Shown one piece after another: positions 1 through 8,400 of a stretch of DNA of 11,140 bases (within the stretch, counting starts at the first letter, position 1; every line of letters begins with the position of its first letter). The notes below the pieces were generated by a model. The model saw nothing but the letters and a program-made list of their open reading frames with translations, did not search any database and was not told where the DNA came from. A program made the position numbers and the translations under genes. Location of the stretch: positions 1 to 11,140 of the forward strand of contig JAHXHT010000060.1 of assembly GCA_025656435.1 (NCBI GenBank), in the 5' to 3' direction. The stretch comes from Candidatus Thiodiazotropha sp. (ex Gloverina cf. vestifex) (GTDB taxonomy: Bacteria > Pseudomonadota > Gammaproteobacteria > Chromatiales > Chromatiaceae).

Positions 1-24
1 AATGCACTGTTTTTCTTCGCTCAT
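1..24 (-). CDS. amrA: Probable start of AmmeMemoRadiSam system protein A (AMMECR1 domain), cut by window edge
   Basis: Only eight codons are visible on the minus strand: an ATG at 24 followed by M-S-E-E-K-Q-C-I, running off the left end of the window. It begins 49 bp after the amrB stop and is in the same direction. AMMECR1-domain proteins of the AmmeMemoRadiSam type often begin with a short acidic/lysine stretch before a conserved helix, and this fits, but eight residues cannot prove it. The upstream sequence has only a weak ribosome binding site. The identification is therefore mainly an inference from gene order, since the A, B and radical SAM genes commonly cluster. Confidence 0.35.
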
Positions 25-73
25 GGCAGTTTTGAAGCAAGCGAGAGGAAACGTTCGCTGACAAACGATTCGT

Positions 74-778
74 TCAGAGCTTCCCTAGGCGTTTGGCCTG
101 TAATAACAATCCCTTGACCGGAATTCGTCCACAGGCATCCTCATAGCCAAGCTTTTCGGGATGGAGCGAGGCAATCGCTTCTGAGGTCGCCTGATCCATC
201 TGTTTGGCAGTCAGGTAATCATGATAATGACTCAAATCAGAACTGATGACGATCAGTGTCTCCGGGCCTCCCCATAGCCGTTCCAGCACCTCTGCCACGG
301 CTTCGCCACTGGCATCACCCACTACCAACGGGATCAACTCAAAATCTTCCAGTAACATTTGCAGGAAAGGCAGTTGCACTTCCAGCGAGTGTTCTTCCGC
401 ATGTGCCTCATCTAGCCTGATGACTTGCTTCATACCGTCAAGCTGCGCTACTGCCCCCCTATCGATGGGAATATTCCCTAGAGGTGTACGAAATTGCGAG
501 AAACCCGGGGCAGCAAGGCCTTTAAAAGCCACCCGGTGAGACGGTCCCAACAATACCACGCGGCATATCAGCTTGTTGCTTGCTGCCAATCTCGCATAGA
601 CACTGGCAGCCACCGGACCAGAATAGATATAGCCAGCGTGTGGCACGATGATCGCCTTCGGTAGCATGCCGGCAGTGGGCGCATCTGATAGGAAATCCTC
701 TACCATATGTCGCAGGACTTCGGGTTCAGCAGGATAAAAAAGGCCTGCAACGGCTGGCTCTCTGACACTTGCTGTCAT
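74..778 (-). CDS. amrB: AmmeMemoRadiSam system protein B (MEMO1 family), C-terminally short
   Basis: A 234-residue MEMO1-like protein, the B component of the AmmeMemoRadiSam system. The bacterial reaction is not established; human MEMO1 is a metal-binding relative of extradiol dioxygenases. Family landmarks are visible in order: REPAVAGLFYP (6-16), PHAGYIYSG with His47 (46-54), GPSH with His81 (78-81), EEHSLEVQLPF with His130 (128-138), SSDLSHYH (179-186) and DACGRIPV with Cys216 (214-221). His47, His81 and Cys216 match the putative metal-site residues of the family. I chose the ATG at 778 because the protein homology begins there and an AGAGGAAG ribosome binding site lies just upstream; a longer reading to 835 would overlap amrS. 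It starts 17 bp after amrS, implying co-transcription. It is odd in that it stops straight after KGLLLQAKRLGKL, whereas relatives continue about 30 residues with a conserved block resembling LLDLRNSGDTAG...VVGYGA. Confidence 0.9.
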   Translation of the reverse strand: MTASVREPAVAGLFYPAEPEVLRHMVEDFLSDAPTAGMLPKAIIVPHAGYIYSGPVAASVYARLAASNKLICRVVLLGPSHRVAFKGLAAPGFSQFRTPLGNIPIDRGAVAQLDGMKQVIRLDEAHAEEHSLEVQLPFLQMLLEDFELIPLVVGDASGEAVAEVLERLWGGPETLIVISSDLSHYHDYLTAKQMDQATSEAIASLHPEKLGYEDACGRIPVKGLLLQAKRLGKL

Positions 779-784
779 CGTAAG

Positions 785-792
785 CTTCCTCT
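785..792 (-). promoter_or_regulatory. Ribosome binding site deciding the amrB start
   Basis: On the minus strand AGAGGAAG ends 6 nt before the ATG at 778. It lies in the short gap after the amrS stop (796-798) and supports 778 rather than the upstream in-frame ATG at 835 as the amrB start. Confidence 0.6.
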
Positions 793-795
793 CAT

Positions 796-1869
796 CTACA
801 CAGCCAATCTCACCGGCTGACGACGGGCGCCCCAATGACCAGGATGCTGCTCAAAACGATCCGCCACGGGTGTACCACAATGTTCACACTCGCCCTTCAT
901 GTCCAGATGCCACTCACCCAATTCATACCCATCTCGCTGGATCAGTAATTCACCACAGTGATGGCACCAAGCCGAGGACGCTTCCCGATCATGCACATTA
1001 CCCACATAGGCATAGCGCACACCTTTTTCCCGGGCAATGTTTCTCGCGCGGATCAGTGTGTCATGGGGTGTTGAGGGATAATCCCTCATCTTCCAGTCCG
1101 GGTGAAAAGCAGTGAAATGCATGGGCACATCGGGACCCAGCTCTTCCACAACCCACTGGGTCATGGTGTGTATTTCCTCATCAGAGTCGTTCTCACCCGG
1201 AATCAACAGTGTTGTCAGCTCGAACCAGACGGAGGTTTCGTGTTTGAGATATTTCAGTGTCTCCAACACTGGCGCCAGATGGGCGCCGGTTAATTTATGG
1301 TAGAACGCTTCATTAAATGACTTGAGATCCACGTTGGCCGCATCCATGTGGCGATAGAATGCCTCCCTGGGCTCAGCGCAAACATAGCCTGCGGTGACAG
1401 CAACCGATTTAATGTCGCGTTCCCGACAAGCCATTGCCACATCGATGGCGTATTCATGGAAGATCACTGGATCGTTATAGGTGTAGGCCACGCTTCGGCA
1501 ACCCAGCTTTTCAGCTGTCACCGCGATAGTCTCAGGGCTCGCTTGATCGGCCAGAGTATGCATCTCCCGGGATTTGCTGATGTCCCAATTCTGGCAGAAC
1601 TTGCACGCCAGATTGCAACCGGCAGTGCCAAAGGATAAAACAGGGGTACCAGGCAGAAGATGGTTGAGTGGTTTTTTTTCAATGGGATCGATGCAAAAAC
1701 CACTGGAAAGACCATAGGTATTCAGTACGATTGCACCCTGATAATTTTCCCGGACGAAGCAGAATCCCTGCTTGCCCTCTTTCAGTTTGCAATAGCGTGG
1801 ACACAGATCGCATTGTACCCTGTCGTCCGAGAGCTTATGCCAATAATGTGTCGGAAAATGGGTGGGCAT
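796..1869 (-). CDS. amrS: AmmeMemoRadiSam system radical SAM enzyme
   Basis: A full-length 357-residue radical SAM protein of the AmmeMemoRadiSam (AmrS) family. The 4Fe-4S/SAM motif is GCNLACKFC with Cys85, Cys89 and Cys92, giving C-x3-C-x2-C. An N-terminal cysteine cluster (Cys20, 23, 27 and 37) is typical of the family. The C-terminus carries a zinc-ribbon-like pair, CHHC and CEHC (Cys302, 305, 328 and 331). The enzyme should be cytosolic. Its substrate and product are not established; distribution links it to the AMMECR1 and MEMO1 proteins. The ATG at 1869 has an excellent AAGGAGG ribosome binding site at 1874-1880, and the stop is TAG. It follows hypF by 81 bp and precedes amrB by 17 bp on the same strand. 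No key residue appears to be missing. Confidence 0.93.
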   Translation of the reverse strand: MPTHFPTHYWHKLSDDRVQCDLCPRYCKLKEGKQGFCFVRENYQGAIVLNTYGLSSGFCIDPIEKKPLNHLLPGTPVLSFGTAGCNLACKFCQNWDISKSREMHTLADQASPETIAVTAEKLGCRSVAYTYNDPVIFHEYAIDVAMACRERDIKSVAVTAGYVCAEPREAFYRHMDAANVDLKSFNEAFYHKLTGAHLAPVLETLKYLKHETSVWFELTTLLIPGENDSDEEIHTMTQWVVEELGPDVPMHFTAFHPDWKMRDYPSTPHDTLIRARNIAREKGVRYAYVGNVHDREASSAWCHHCGELLIQRDGYELGEWHLDMKGECEHCGTPVADRFEQHPGHWGARRQPVRLAV

Positions 1870-1941
1870 GGGACCTCCTTGATTGAGATCACTTCTAACT
1901 TAAATATAGTCTTTTACACATAGAAAATACTCACCTCGTCT

Positions 1942-1963
1942 TAGGGCCTGTTAACTGGCCCTA
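1942..1963 (-). repeat. Stem-loop spanning the hypF stop codon, in the hypF-amrS gap
   Basis: TAGGGCC (1942-1948) and GGCCCTA (1957-1963) form a perfect 7-bp stem with an 8-nt loop, and the hypF TAA (1951-1953) lies in the loop. No T-run follows on either strand, so it is not a classic intrinsic terminator. It could attenuate transcription or stabilise the mRNA between hypF and amrS. Thirteen bases of it (1943-1955) recur in inverted orientation at 9782-9794, after another gene's stop. Confidence 0.55.
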
Positions 1964-4299
1964 GTCATTTTTGCCAGACCAATGACCGCCTGCCCCAGAG
2001 AGAGCCCCCCATCATTCGTGGGTATGAGACTGTGGGTCAACACACGAAACCCATCCTCACTCAACCGCTTATGAACTAACTCGAAAAGGGTTCGGTTCTG
2101 AAACACTCCACCTGACAGCGCCATGGTCTCAACATTTGATCTCTCCGCCAGCTGAATCGCCATTACTGAGACGGCCGAAGCCAGACCCAAGTGAAAGCGC
2201 CATGCGAGAATCTCGGCTGCAATCCCAGCCTCCAGGTCCTCAAGGAGCATCTGCCAGAGAGTTGCAGCATCGAGCTGCCAAACCGCCTGATACTCATCGA
2301 TTTTTAGCATATAGCCCGTAACATCATGCTGTCGGCCAGCCAATGCCATTGCTTCCAACTCAATAGCCGCTTGTCCTTCGTAGCTGATCGACTCCCGACA
2401 AATACCCAATAGCGCTGCCACCCCGTCAAACAGACGGCCACAGGAACTGCTGAGAGGTGAATTGATCTCGCCCGTTATCATCTGCGTCAATGTCTTGACC
2501 GGCTGACGGCTTAGCCACTGGACCGGCTCAAGTTCACCCCATTGACTCACAACCCGCTCCCATCCAAACGCCGTGTGAAGATGGCTGAAAGCATTCCGTC
2601 AGGGCTGGCGTATCGCCTGTGTGCCACCGGGCAATGCAATCGGCTTGAGTGATCCCAACCGATGAAAGACGTGATAATCGGCAAGCAAAAACTCCCCACC
2701 CCAAATAGTACCGTCTCCACCATAGCCTGAACCATCCAGGGCGATACCCAATACCTTCCCACCTGTCAGCGGCCACCCATTTTCAGCCAGGACACTAGCG
2801 ATATGGGCATGATGGTGTTGCACTTGTATCAGTGACAGGCCTTGCTGGTCTGCCAGTTCCCTGGCCCTGTGTGAGGATCGATAGTTGGGGTGAAGATCAG
2901 CCACCAAACAGGCAGGCCTGTGCTCGTAGAGATCCGCATAGAGGTCCAGATTCTTCAAATAGTCCTGGTAGGAGATGAGATTCTCCAGGTCTCCCAGATG
3001 TTGAGGTACCACAACCCCACCCTGTTTTACCAAACAGAAGGTATTTTTCAATTCACCGCCCAGGGCAAGTAGCGATGTGGTTTCAGGGAACCCATCAGGG
3101 AGAGGAATCGGGGCTGGCGCATACCCCCTTGCCCTTCGCAGCAACCTCGGTTGACCAGCCATCACTCTTGCAACCGAGTCGTCCACCCGATTCGTGATCT
3201 CCCGATCGTTGAGCAAAAATCCATCCGCCAGTGGCTGCAACCGATCTGCCGCCTCCCGGCTGTCGATACATTGTGGTTCCTCGATTCGATTTCCGCTCGT
3301 CATGACCAGAGGTCGATCCCACTCCTTCATCAGCAGATGGTGTAGCGGCGTATAGGGCAACATGAATCCAAGACTGGTCTGAGACGGGGCTACACCTTCA
3401 GGCAGTGGCTCAACTTCAGCTCTCTGCATGAGGACAATGGGAGCAGCCGGCGATTGCAGCAACGCTGCTTCCTTATCTGATACCTCGCAATATCGCCTGA
3501 TCACCGAAAGCCCTCTCGCCATCAGCGCAAAGGGTTTGTGATAACGTCCCTTACGCTCGCGCAAACGGGAAACAGCATCAGCATCGGTGGCATCACAGGT
3601 GAGATGGAAACCACCAATCCCTTTGATTGCCAAGATTTTTCCCTGTTTGAGCATGCTACTCGCTGTCTCTATAGCATCTGCTGTATCCGACTCGCCTGAC
3701 ACTTTTACTCCATTGCTGTCCACCAGCCAGACTTTAGGACCACATACCGAACAGGCATTGGGTTGGGTATGAAAGCGCCTGTCTGCGGGATTTTCATACT
3801 CTTCCTGACAGGCCGGACACATGGGAAAGTGGCGCATGCTGGTGTTGCTGCGATCATAGGGAATCCGTTCGACGATGCTCAGGCGTGGACCGCAATGGGT
3901 ACAGTTTGTGAAGGCGTAGCGGTAACGCCGGTTGATTGAATCGTCGATCTCATCCTGGCAGGCGGGGCAAACAGCCGCATCCGGCACCACACCGGTACGA
4001 ACTTCACCACGGCGGCTCTCCCGGATAAGAAATTTGTCAGATTCCGGGAAGGCATCAACGCGACTGCGTTCGATGGCATCGATTCTTGCCAGGGGGGGTG
4101 GCTCCTCGGTAAGCCGTTGGCAGAAGGCGTCAATCTGTCCAGGTGACCCACTGACGTGGATCTCTACACCCTGACTATCGTTCCAGACCTCACCCCGCAG
4201 CCCTGATGCTTGTGCCATGCGCCAGACTGTTGGGCGAAAACCGACCCCTTGTACCAGGCCACGCACACAGATACGCTCGGCAATATTCCCATTAGACAT
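1951..4299 (-). pseudogene. hypF: Carbamoyltransferase HypF, interrupted by an in-frame TGA
   Basis: HypF makes the carbamoyl-adenylate from carbamoyl phosphate and ATP and passes it to HypE, which converts it to the cyanide ligands of [NiFe]-hydrogenases. All family parts are present: acylphosphatase domain (VRGLVQGVGFRP, 12-23); zinc fingers with Cys pairs at 111/114, 133/136, 161/164 and 183/186; YrdC-like domain (about 218-390, KGIGGFHLTCDA and MTSGNRIEEP); and a Kae1-like domain (HHHAH 495-499, DGSGYGGDG 522-530, then CGRLFD 620-625, SGGVFQNR 729-736 and NDGGLSLGQ 762-770). Codon 567 (2599-2601) is TGA. It divides the frame into a 566-residue N-terminal part and about 215 downstream codons that remain open to TAA at 1951. 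Family members, including E. coli HypF (QPWRN), have Trp at this site. The full frame would be 782 residues, near the usual 750-780. It may be a recent nonsense mutation, a base-call error, or partial UGA readthrough. No hydrogenase gene is in the window. The start ATG at 4299 lacks a strong ribosome binding site. Confidence 0.9.
2599..2601 (-). other. hypF: In-frame TGA replacing the conserved Trp567 codon of hypF
   Basis: The minus strand reads CAG CCC TGA CGG AAT, that is Q-P-stop-R-N. The frame is unchanged on either side, because 4299 and the downstream reading frame differ by a multiple of three. One G-to-A change from TGG explains it. The stop is followed by C, a context reported to be relatively leaky in E. 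coli. Confidence 0.9.
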
Positions 4300-4368
4300 G
4301 ACAGCAGTGTCGCAGATGTCGGCATAGTGTCAAAATGGTCTGATACATTTAACGCTCTGCATTCCAAC
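4300..4368. promoter_or_regulatory. Divergent intergenic region between hypF and tmcA
   Basis: This 69-bp gap separates divergent hypF (minus) and tmcA (plus), so both promoters must lie here or inside the facing genes. The minus strand has a perfect -35-like TTGACA at 4328-4333, but no good -10 hexamer sits at the usual spacing. No strong ribosome binding site is visible for either gene. I see no clear operator. Confidence 0.4.
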
Positions 4369-6591
4369 ATGTCGCCAAAAAAAAGCCCATCACCTAAAAC
4401 ACTCAAAGAACAGGTCATCGAGGTTCAGCAAGAGGCACTTGTCCGGCATCACAGACGATTGCTGGTGCTCTCCGGTGAGAGGGTCTGGTGCCATACCGAA
4501 GCGCACGCACTAATTGAAACATTGAATGTTGCCGACACCCTCTGGGTTGGACAGGGAGGACCTGACGGTATCGATACCCTGGTGAACAGGCAGGCGCTCG
4601 AGCGGCTGGGCGGCGAAACGGGGCTTCTCATCTATGATGCCTTTTCCGGTTTTGATCCGGACGCATTCGGTGCACTCAGCGGTACACTACGTGGCGGTGG
4701 ACTTCTCCTGCTTCTTACCCCCCCGCTGGACAGTTGGCATGATTTTGATGACCCGGAACACGAACGTATCGCAGTTGCCGGTTATGCGGCCTCGTCGATC
4801 AGTGGGAATTTTCTCCGGCGCCTATCCACTATCCTGCAAAGCGACAGCTCAGTGATAATCGCCACTGCCGATCAGCCTATGGCATCCATCCACAGAAGCC
4901 ATCAGCCGACACTCGCCTCCGCCTCCAACTGCTCAGACGTATGCCGAACAACTGATCAACAGCAAGCAGTCGAGGCCATCCTGCATGTGGTCAAGGGGCA
5001 CAGGCGACGACCCCTGGTACTCAGCTCAGATCGTGGCCGGGGTAAATCATCCGCTTTGGGTATTGCTGCAGCCCAATTGATGCTTGAGGAAGGCAGAGAG
5101 ATTCTCGTAACGGCGCCTCGTAAGGCCGCGGCAGACAGCCTGTTCCAGCAAGCAAACCGGCTCCTGCCTGATGCCACATCCACCGCTAACTCATTGAGCC
5201 TGAATGCGAGTGTACTGCGCTACTCAGCACCCGATCATCTCCTCGCCAACCCTCAAGCGGCAGACCTGTTGCTGATTGATGAGGCTGCAGCAATCCCCAC
5301 ACCCCTACTTGAAAGCCTTCTCAAACGCTACGCACGCCTGGTTTTCGCCACGACTGTACACGGCTACGAAGGCACTGGACGGGGTTTCTCCATTCGATTC
5401 AAATCGCATCTCGATCGCGAAACTCCGAATTGGCGCAAACTGCAACTGAAAGCACCTATCCGCTGGGCAGCAAATGACCCCTTGGAAGCCCTGATCTTTC
5501 GATTGCTGGCACTGGATGCCAATCCTGCATCCGATGATCAGCTGTCAAATGCCAGTGACTTATCCGTAACAGTGGAGATGCCGAACAGCGAACAACTACT
5601 GGAGAGCGAAGCGGATCTGGGTCAGATCTTCGGCCTCTTGATACTGGCCCACTATCGAACGACACCGCTTGATCTGCGGCTGCTACTGGATGGTCCCAAC
5701 CTGCAAACTCTCGTCTTACGTCATGGGCAGGCAATAGCCGGCGTTGCCCTATTGGCATCTGAGGGCAGCTTTGATTCCGCACTTTCAGATCAGATCTGGG
5801 CAGGCTACCGCCGCCCCAGGGGCCATCTGCTGGCCCAATCCCTGGCTGCCCATGTGGGTGTGAAATCCGCCCCTTTACTGAAAGGCTTACGCATCATGCG
5901 TATTGCTATTCATCCTACTATACAGCGCCGGGGGCTGGGGAGCCGACTGGTCAATGAGATTCGCCGCTATGCCTTAGACAATGGCTTCGATTACATCGGC
6001 ACCAGCTTCGGCGCCAGTGAGATGTTGATTGACTTCTGGCATCACAATGGTCTTGATCCTGTACGCTTGGGACTGCGCACTGGCGCCAGCAGTGGCGGCC
6101 ACTCGGTGATGCTGATCAAGGCACTAACATCTGTGGGCAAGACAATGGCCGATGAGGCCAAAATGAGGTTTTCCCAACATCTACCTGGCTTGCTGGGAGA
6201 TACCTTGCGTGATCTGCCAGGCCAATTGGCCAAAAAACTCCTGATCTCATCGGACAACCGGCAACAGATCTGCCTGACACCACAGGATTGGTTCGATTTA
6301 GCGGGATACGCCTTTGCCCGACGTGGTTACGAAGCCAGCCTTCCAGCGATAGAAAAGCTAAGCCTGATTGGACTCGGCAACGGAGAAGTTTCAACAACCG
6401 ATGCAGATCTTCTGATCACGCGGGTTGTACAAAAACAGGGTTGGCAGGCGTGTGCCAGAGCCTGTGGCTTAAGCGGAAAAAGAGAGACCGAAGAGCGATT
6501 GCGCAAAACCCTCGCCAAGCTTATTGAGGTCCACGATGCGGAAAAGAATTACCTTTCTGTGACCAATATAACTGCTAATCCAATGGAATAA
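4369..6591 (+). CDS. tmcA: tRNA(Met) cytidine acetyltransferase TmcA
   Basis: TmcA forms N4-acetylcytidine at the wobble position (C34) of elongator tRNA-Met, using acetyl-CoA and ATP hydrolysis, which prevents misreading of AUA codons. The 740-residue product has the family's layout. An N-terminal domain carries RRLLVLSGE and FGALSGTLRGG. The RNA-helicase-like ATPase has Walker A DRGRGKS (Gly225-Lys226-Ser227), Walker B LLIDEAAAIP (Asp304, Glu305) and GYEGTGRGF. The GNAT domain has MRIAIHP from 510 and the acetyl-CoA loop QRRGLG (519-524), followed by a tRNA-binding C-terminal region. RRPRGHLLAQSLAAH is nearly identical to my recollection of E. coli TmcA (671 residues). I chose the ATG at 4369 because it gives about the family's N-terminal length; the open frame reaches back to 4210, but that part overlaps hypF's conserved N-terminus. 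The 3' end overlaps the convergent radical SAM gene by 17 bp. Confidence 0.93.
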   Translation: MSPKKSPSPKTLKEQVIEVQQEALVRHHRRLLVLSGERVWCHTEAHALIETLNVADTLWVGQGGPDGIDTLVNRQALERLGGETGLLIYDAFSGFDPDAFGALSGTLRGGGLLLLLTPPLDSWHDFDDPEHERIAVAGYAASSISGNFLRRLSTILQSDSSVIIATADQPMASIHRSHQPTLASASNCSDVCRTTDQQQAVEAILHVVKGHRRRPLVLSSDRGRGKSSALGIAAAQLMLEEGREILVTAPRKAAADSLFQQANRLLPDATSTANSLSLNASVLRYSAPDHLLANPQAADLLLIDEAAAIPTPLLESLLKRYARLVFATTVHGYEGTGRGFSIRFKSHLDRETPNWRKLQLKAPIRWAANDPLEALIFRLLALDANPASDDQLSNASDLSVTVEMPNSEQLLESEADLGQIFGLLILAHYRTTPLDLRLLLDGPNLQTLVLRHGQAIAGVALLASEGSFDSALSDQIWAGYRRPRGHLLAQSLAAHVGVKSAPLLKGLRIMRIAIHPTIQRRGLGSRLVNEIRRYALDNGFDYIGTSFGASEMLIDFWHHNGLDPVRLGLRTGASSGGHSVMLIKALTSVGKTMADEAKMRFSQHLPGLLGDTLRDLPGQLAKKLLISSDNRQQICLTPQDWFDLAGYAFARRGYEASLPAIEKLSLIGLGNGEVSTTDADLLITRVVQKQGWQACARACGLSGKRETEERLRKTLAKLIEVHDAEKNYLSVTNITANPME

Positions 6592-8284
6592 TCTCCACCG
6601 GGATTCCCTTCTTATGTTGTCTGGGCCAGACAGCATAGCGGCCTGCCTGAAGGGGCTTCATTGAAAAACGGTTGATCAGATTTACGGCGCCATCCGAGAG
6701 ATTCATTACTGGGAGACGCCGGCGGGTGCCATCGACAGTCAGCTTTTCACAGGCCAACAGTTGATGAGAAATCCACTCAGGGGTTTTTCGATTGACCAGG
6801 CCATAGTGGCTATAGTCCCAAAGTAGCCACTCCCCCAGTGTAGGGCATTGATCCAGACGGCTCAGGACGAAACCGGATAGGCTGGAGAATAGGCTGTCCG
6901 GTTGTAGATTGTCCCTGGCCAACCCGTCACCCAACTCATTCAACATCGCCTCAAAACAGGCAGAAAGCCTTCCCTCAAAATTGTGTAAAACCAGGCCTGC
7001 CAGGGTCGTTCGCAGATAACCGCTGTTCCATAAACGCTCCAGTAACTCGGCGTAAAGCTTGAAGCGGGCGATCTCCTGAAAATTCAATAGTGGATGCGAC
7101 AGGACTTCGTAAGGCGGCTCACGGTCCCAGCGATAACCCAGTTGTTCCGCCTGAGCGAGCAATGGTGTACCAGGCAACAGTTTTAGGGTGCCCAGTTGCA
7201 AGTGGTCCGGATAGAGCTGAAATACCTTATCCAGGGATGTCGCGCAATGCGTGGCATCCTCCCCCGGCAGGCCCACAATGAGATCAAGATGAACCGGATG
7301 TCGGTGCATTTCCACCAGCTGGCGAATATTCTCCAAGGCTTTGGGGATGTCCATCTGCCGGTCTATGGCATCAAGTACCGGTTCATGTAACGTCTGCAAA
7401 CCAATCTCGAACTGAAACTTACCCGGGATAGCACGCCGGAAAATTGCCATGGCTTCTTCGGAGACCCGGTCAGGGTTGAGTTCGAGATGAAATCTCAGTC
7501 CCGGTGGTGTGTCGGCGAATCGCTGCAACAACCCCTGGGTTCTCTCCTTGCCGAGATGAAAGCTGCGATCAAGCAGCTTCACCGTCTTGTTTTCCAGTCT
7601 CTCAAACACCTTGAGTTCAGACTCTACACGCTCAATGGGAAACGCCCTGAGTCGCTCGGTTGCACTGCTGCAGAAGCTGCAACGGAAGGGACAACCCCGC
7701 GAGGTTTCCCAATAGACCAGTGATTTTTCGAATGAATGAACCTCTGATAAAAGAGGACTGGGAATCTGTTCAACGGGCAATAATCTGACCGGGTTGACGT
7801 GAATCTTCCCACTCTGGCGATAGATCAGGCCAGAGATATCACCGAGGTTTCCCTCTCCATACAGCAAAACCCTCACAAGGTCCCGGAATGCGCCTTCTCC
7901 CTCACCGTCCACCACAAAATCGAGCATCGGCATAGCCTGTAACAGCGCTTTACCCCGGGGGCCAGCTTCGGGACCCCCAAAGAGGACATAGCAACCCGGC
8001 AGCAATTGTTTAAGGATTTTTGTTAACCGGACAGTCGCATGAATATTCCAAAGATAGGTAGAGAAACCGATAATCACAGGCTGAGAAGACACCAGCTGTT
8101 CCAACAGTAATTGATGGTTGGTATTCACCAGAGATTCGTATATTTGGATCTGAGCGTAGAATGGCTCATTGACCGCATATGCCCTGATCGACTGCAAGGC
8201 GAGAGAGCTGTGACTATAGCCTGCATGCAGCGTAGCCAATGCAATGGTCTCTCTTCCTGGCTGAGCAATGGGAACACTAATCAT
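6575..8284 (-). CDS. B12-binding-type radical SAM protein with DUF4080-like C-terminus
   Basis: A 569-residue protein with the layout of cobalamin-binding-domain radical SAM enzymes. Residues 1-150 resemble the B12-binding Rossmann-like domain (ATLHAGYSHSSLAL at 17-30, IIGFSTYLWN, LFGGPEAGPR, DGEGEGAF). I do not see the DxHxxG signature of base-off cobalamin binding, so actual B12 use is uncertain. The radical SAM core has TSRGCPFRCSFCSS with Cys198, Cys202 and Cys205, and later FEIGLQTLHEPVL and DLIVGLPGED. The remainder, with GTLKLLPGTPL and a hydrophobic, charged tail, matches what I recall of DUF4080 proteins. Substrate and reaction are unknown; relatives include methyltransferases and ring-forming enzymes. 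The ATG at 8284 has only a weak ribosome binding site, but the homologous region starts nearby. No partner peptide or methyltransferase gene is adjacent. Its 3' end overlaps tmcA. Confidence 0.85.
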   Translation of the reverse strand: MISVPIAQPGRETIALATLHAGYSHSSLALQSIRAYAVNEPFYAQIQIYESLVNTNHQLLLEQLVSSQPVIIGFSTYLWNIHATVRLTKILKQLLPGCYVLFGGPEAGPRGKALLQAMPMLDFVVDGEGEGAFRDLVRVLLYGEGNLGDISGLIYRQSGKIHVNPVRLLPVEQIPSPLLSEVHSFEKSLVYWETSRGCPFRCSFCSSATERLRAFPIERVESELKVFERLENKTVKLLDRSFHLGKERTQGLLQRFADTPPGLRFHLELNPDRVSEEAMAIFRRAIPGKFQFEIGLQTLHEPVLDAIDRQMDIPKALENIRQLVEMHRHPVHLDLIVGLPGEDATHCATSLDKVFQLYPDHLQLGTLKLLPGTPLLAQAEQLGYRWDREPPYEVLSHPLLNFQEIARFKLYAELLERLWNSGYLRTTLAGLVLHNFEGRLSACFEAMLNELGDGLARDNLQPDSLFSSLSGFVLSRLDQCPTLGEWLLWDYSHYGLVNRKTPEWISHQLLACEKLTVDGTRRRLPVMNLSDGAVNLINRFSMKPLQAGRYAVWPRQHKKGIPVEIIPLD

Positions 8285-8326
8285 TCTGCTTCATATCCGC
8301 CTGGCTGAAAATTGTGATCCGGTCAG

Positions 8327-8356
8327 GTTATGTCACATTCGGGCTATTGATCTCAA
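8327..8356 (-). promoter_or_regulatory. Candidate sigma70 promoter for the radical SAM/DUF4080 gene
   Basis: On the minus strand, TTGAGA (8351-8356) and CATAAC (8327-8332) are separated by 18 bp and lie about 43 nt upstream of the start at 8284. The match is 5/6 and 4/6 to consensus. This is a pattern match only. Confidence 0.35.
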
Positions 8357-8400
8357 GTAGAAATCCAAGAAAAGGCTTCCCAGTGTGGGTGAAAAACCAC

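Noticed and set aside
246..539. Open frame on the plus strand antisense to amrB (and similar antisense frames across amrS, hypF, tmcA and rdgC)
   Set aside because: These are Ser/Arg/Pro-rich translations opposite well-identified genes, without motifs or ribosome binding sites, as expected for codon-bias shadows.
2599..2601. hypF TGA as a selenocysteine codon
   Set aside because: The family has Trp, not Cys, at this position, and I noticed no obvious bacterial SECIS-type hairpin immediately after it. Nonsense mutation, error or Trp readthrough is simpler.
2547..2776. Frameshift as the cause of the hypF break, using overlapping minus-strand frames
   Set aside because: The sequence before and after the stop is in one frame and reads through as good HypF; the other two frames show no family motifs.
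4210..4368. Upstream extension of tmcA by 53 codons
   Set aside because: It overlaps the conserved acylphosphatase start of hypF on the other strand, has no TmcA similarity, and would make the N-terminus much longer than the family's.
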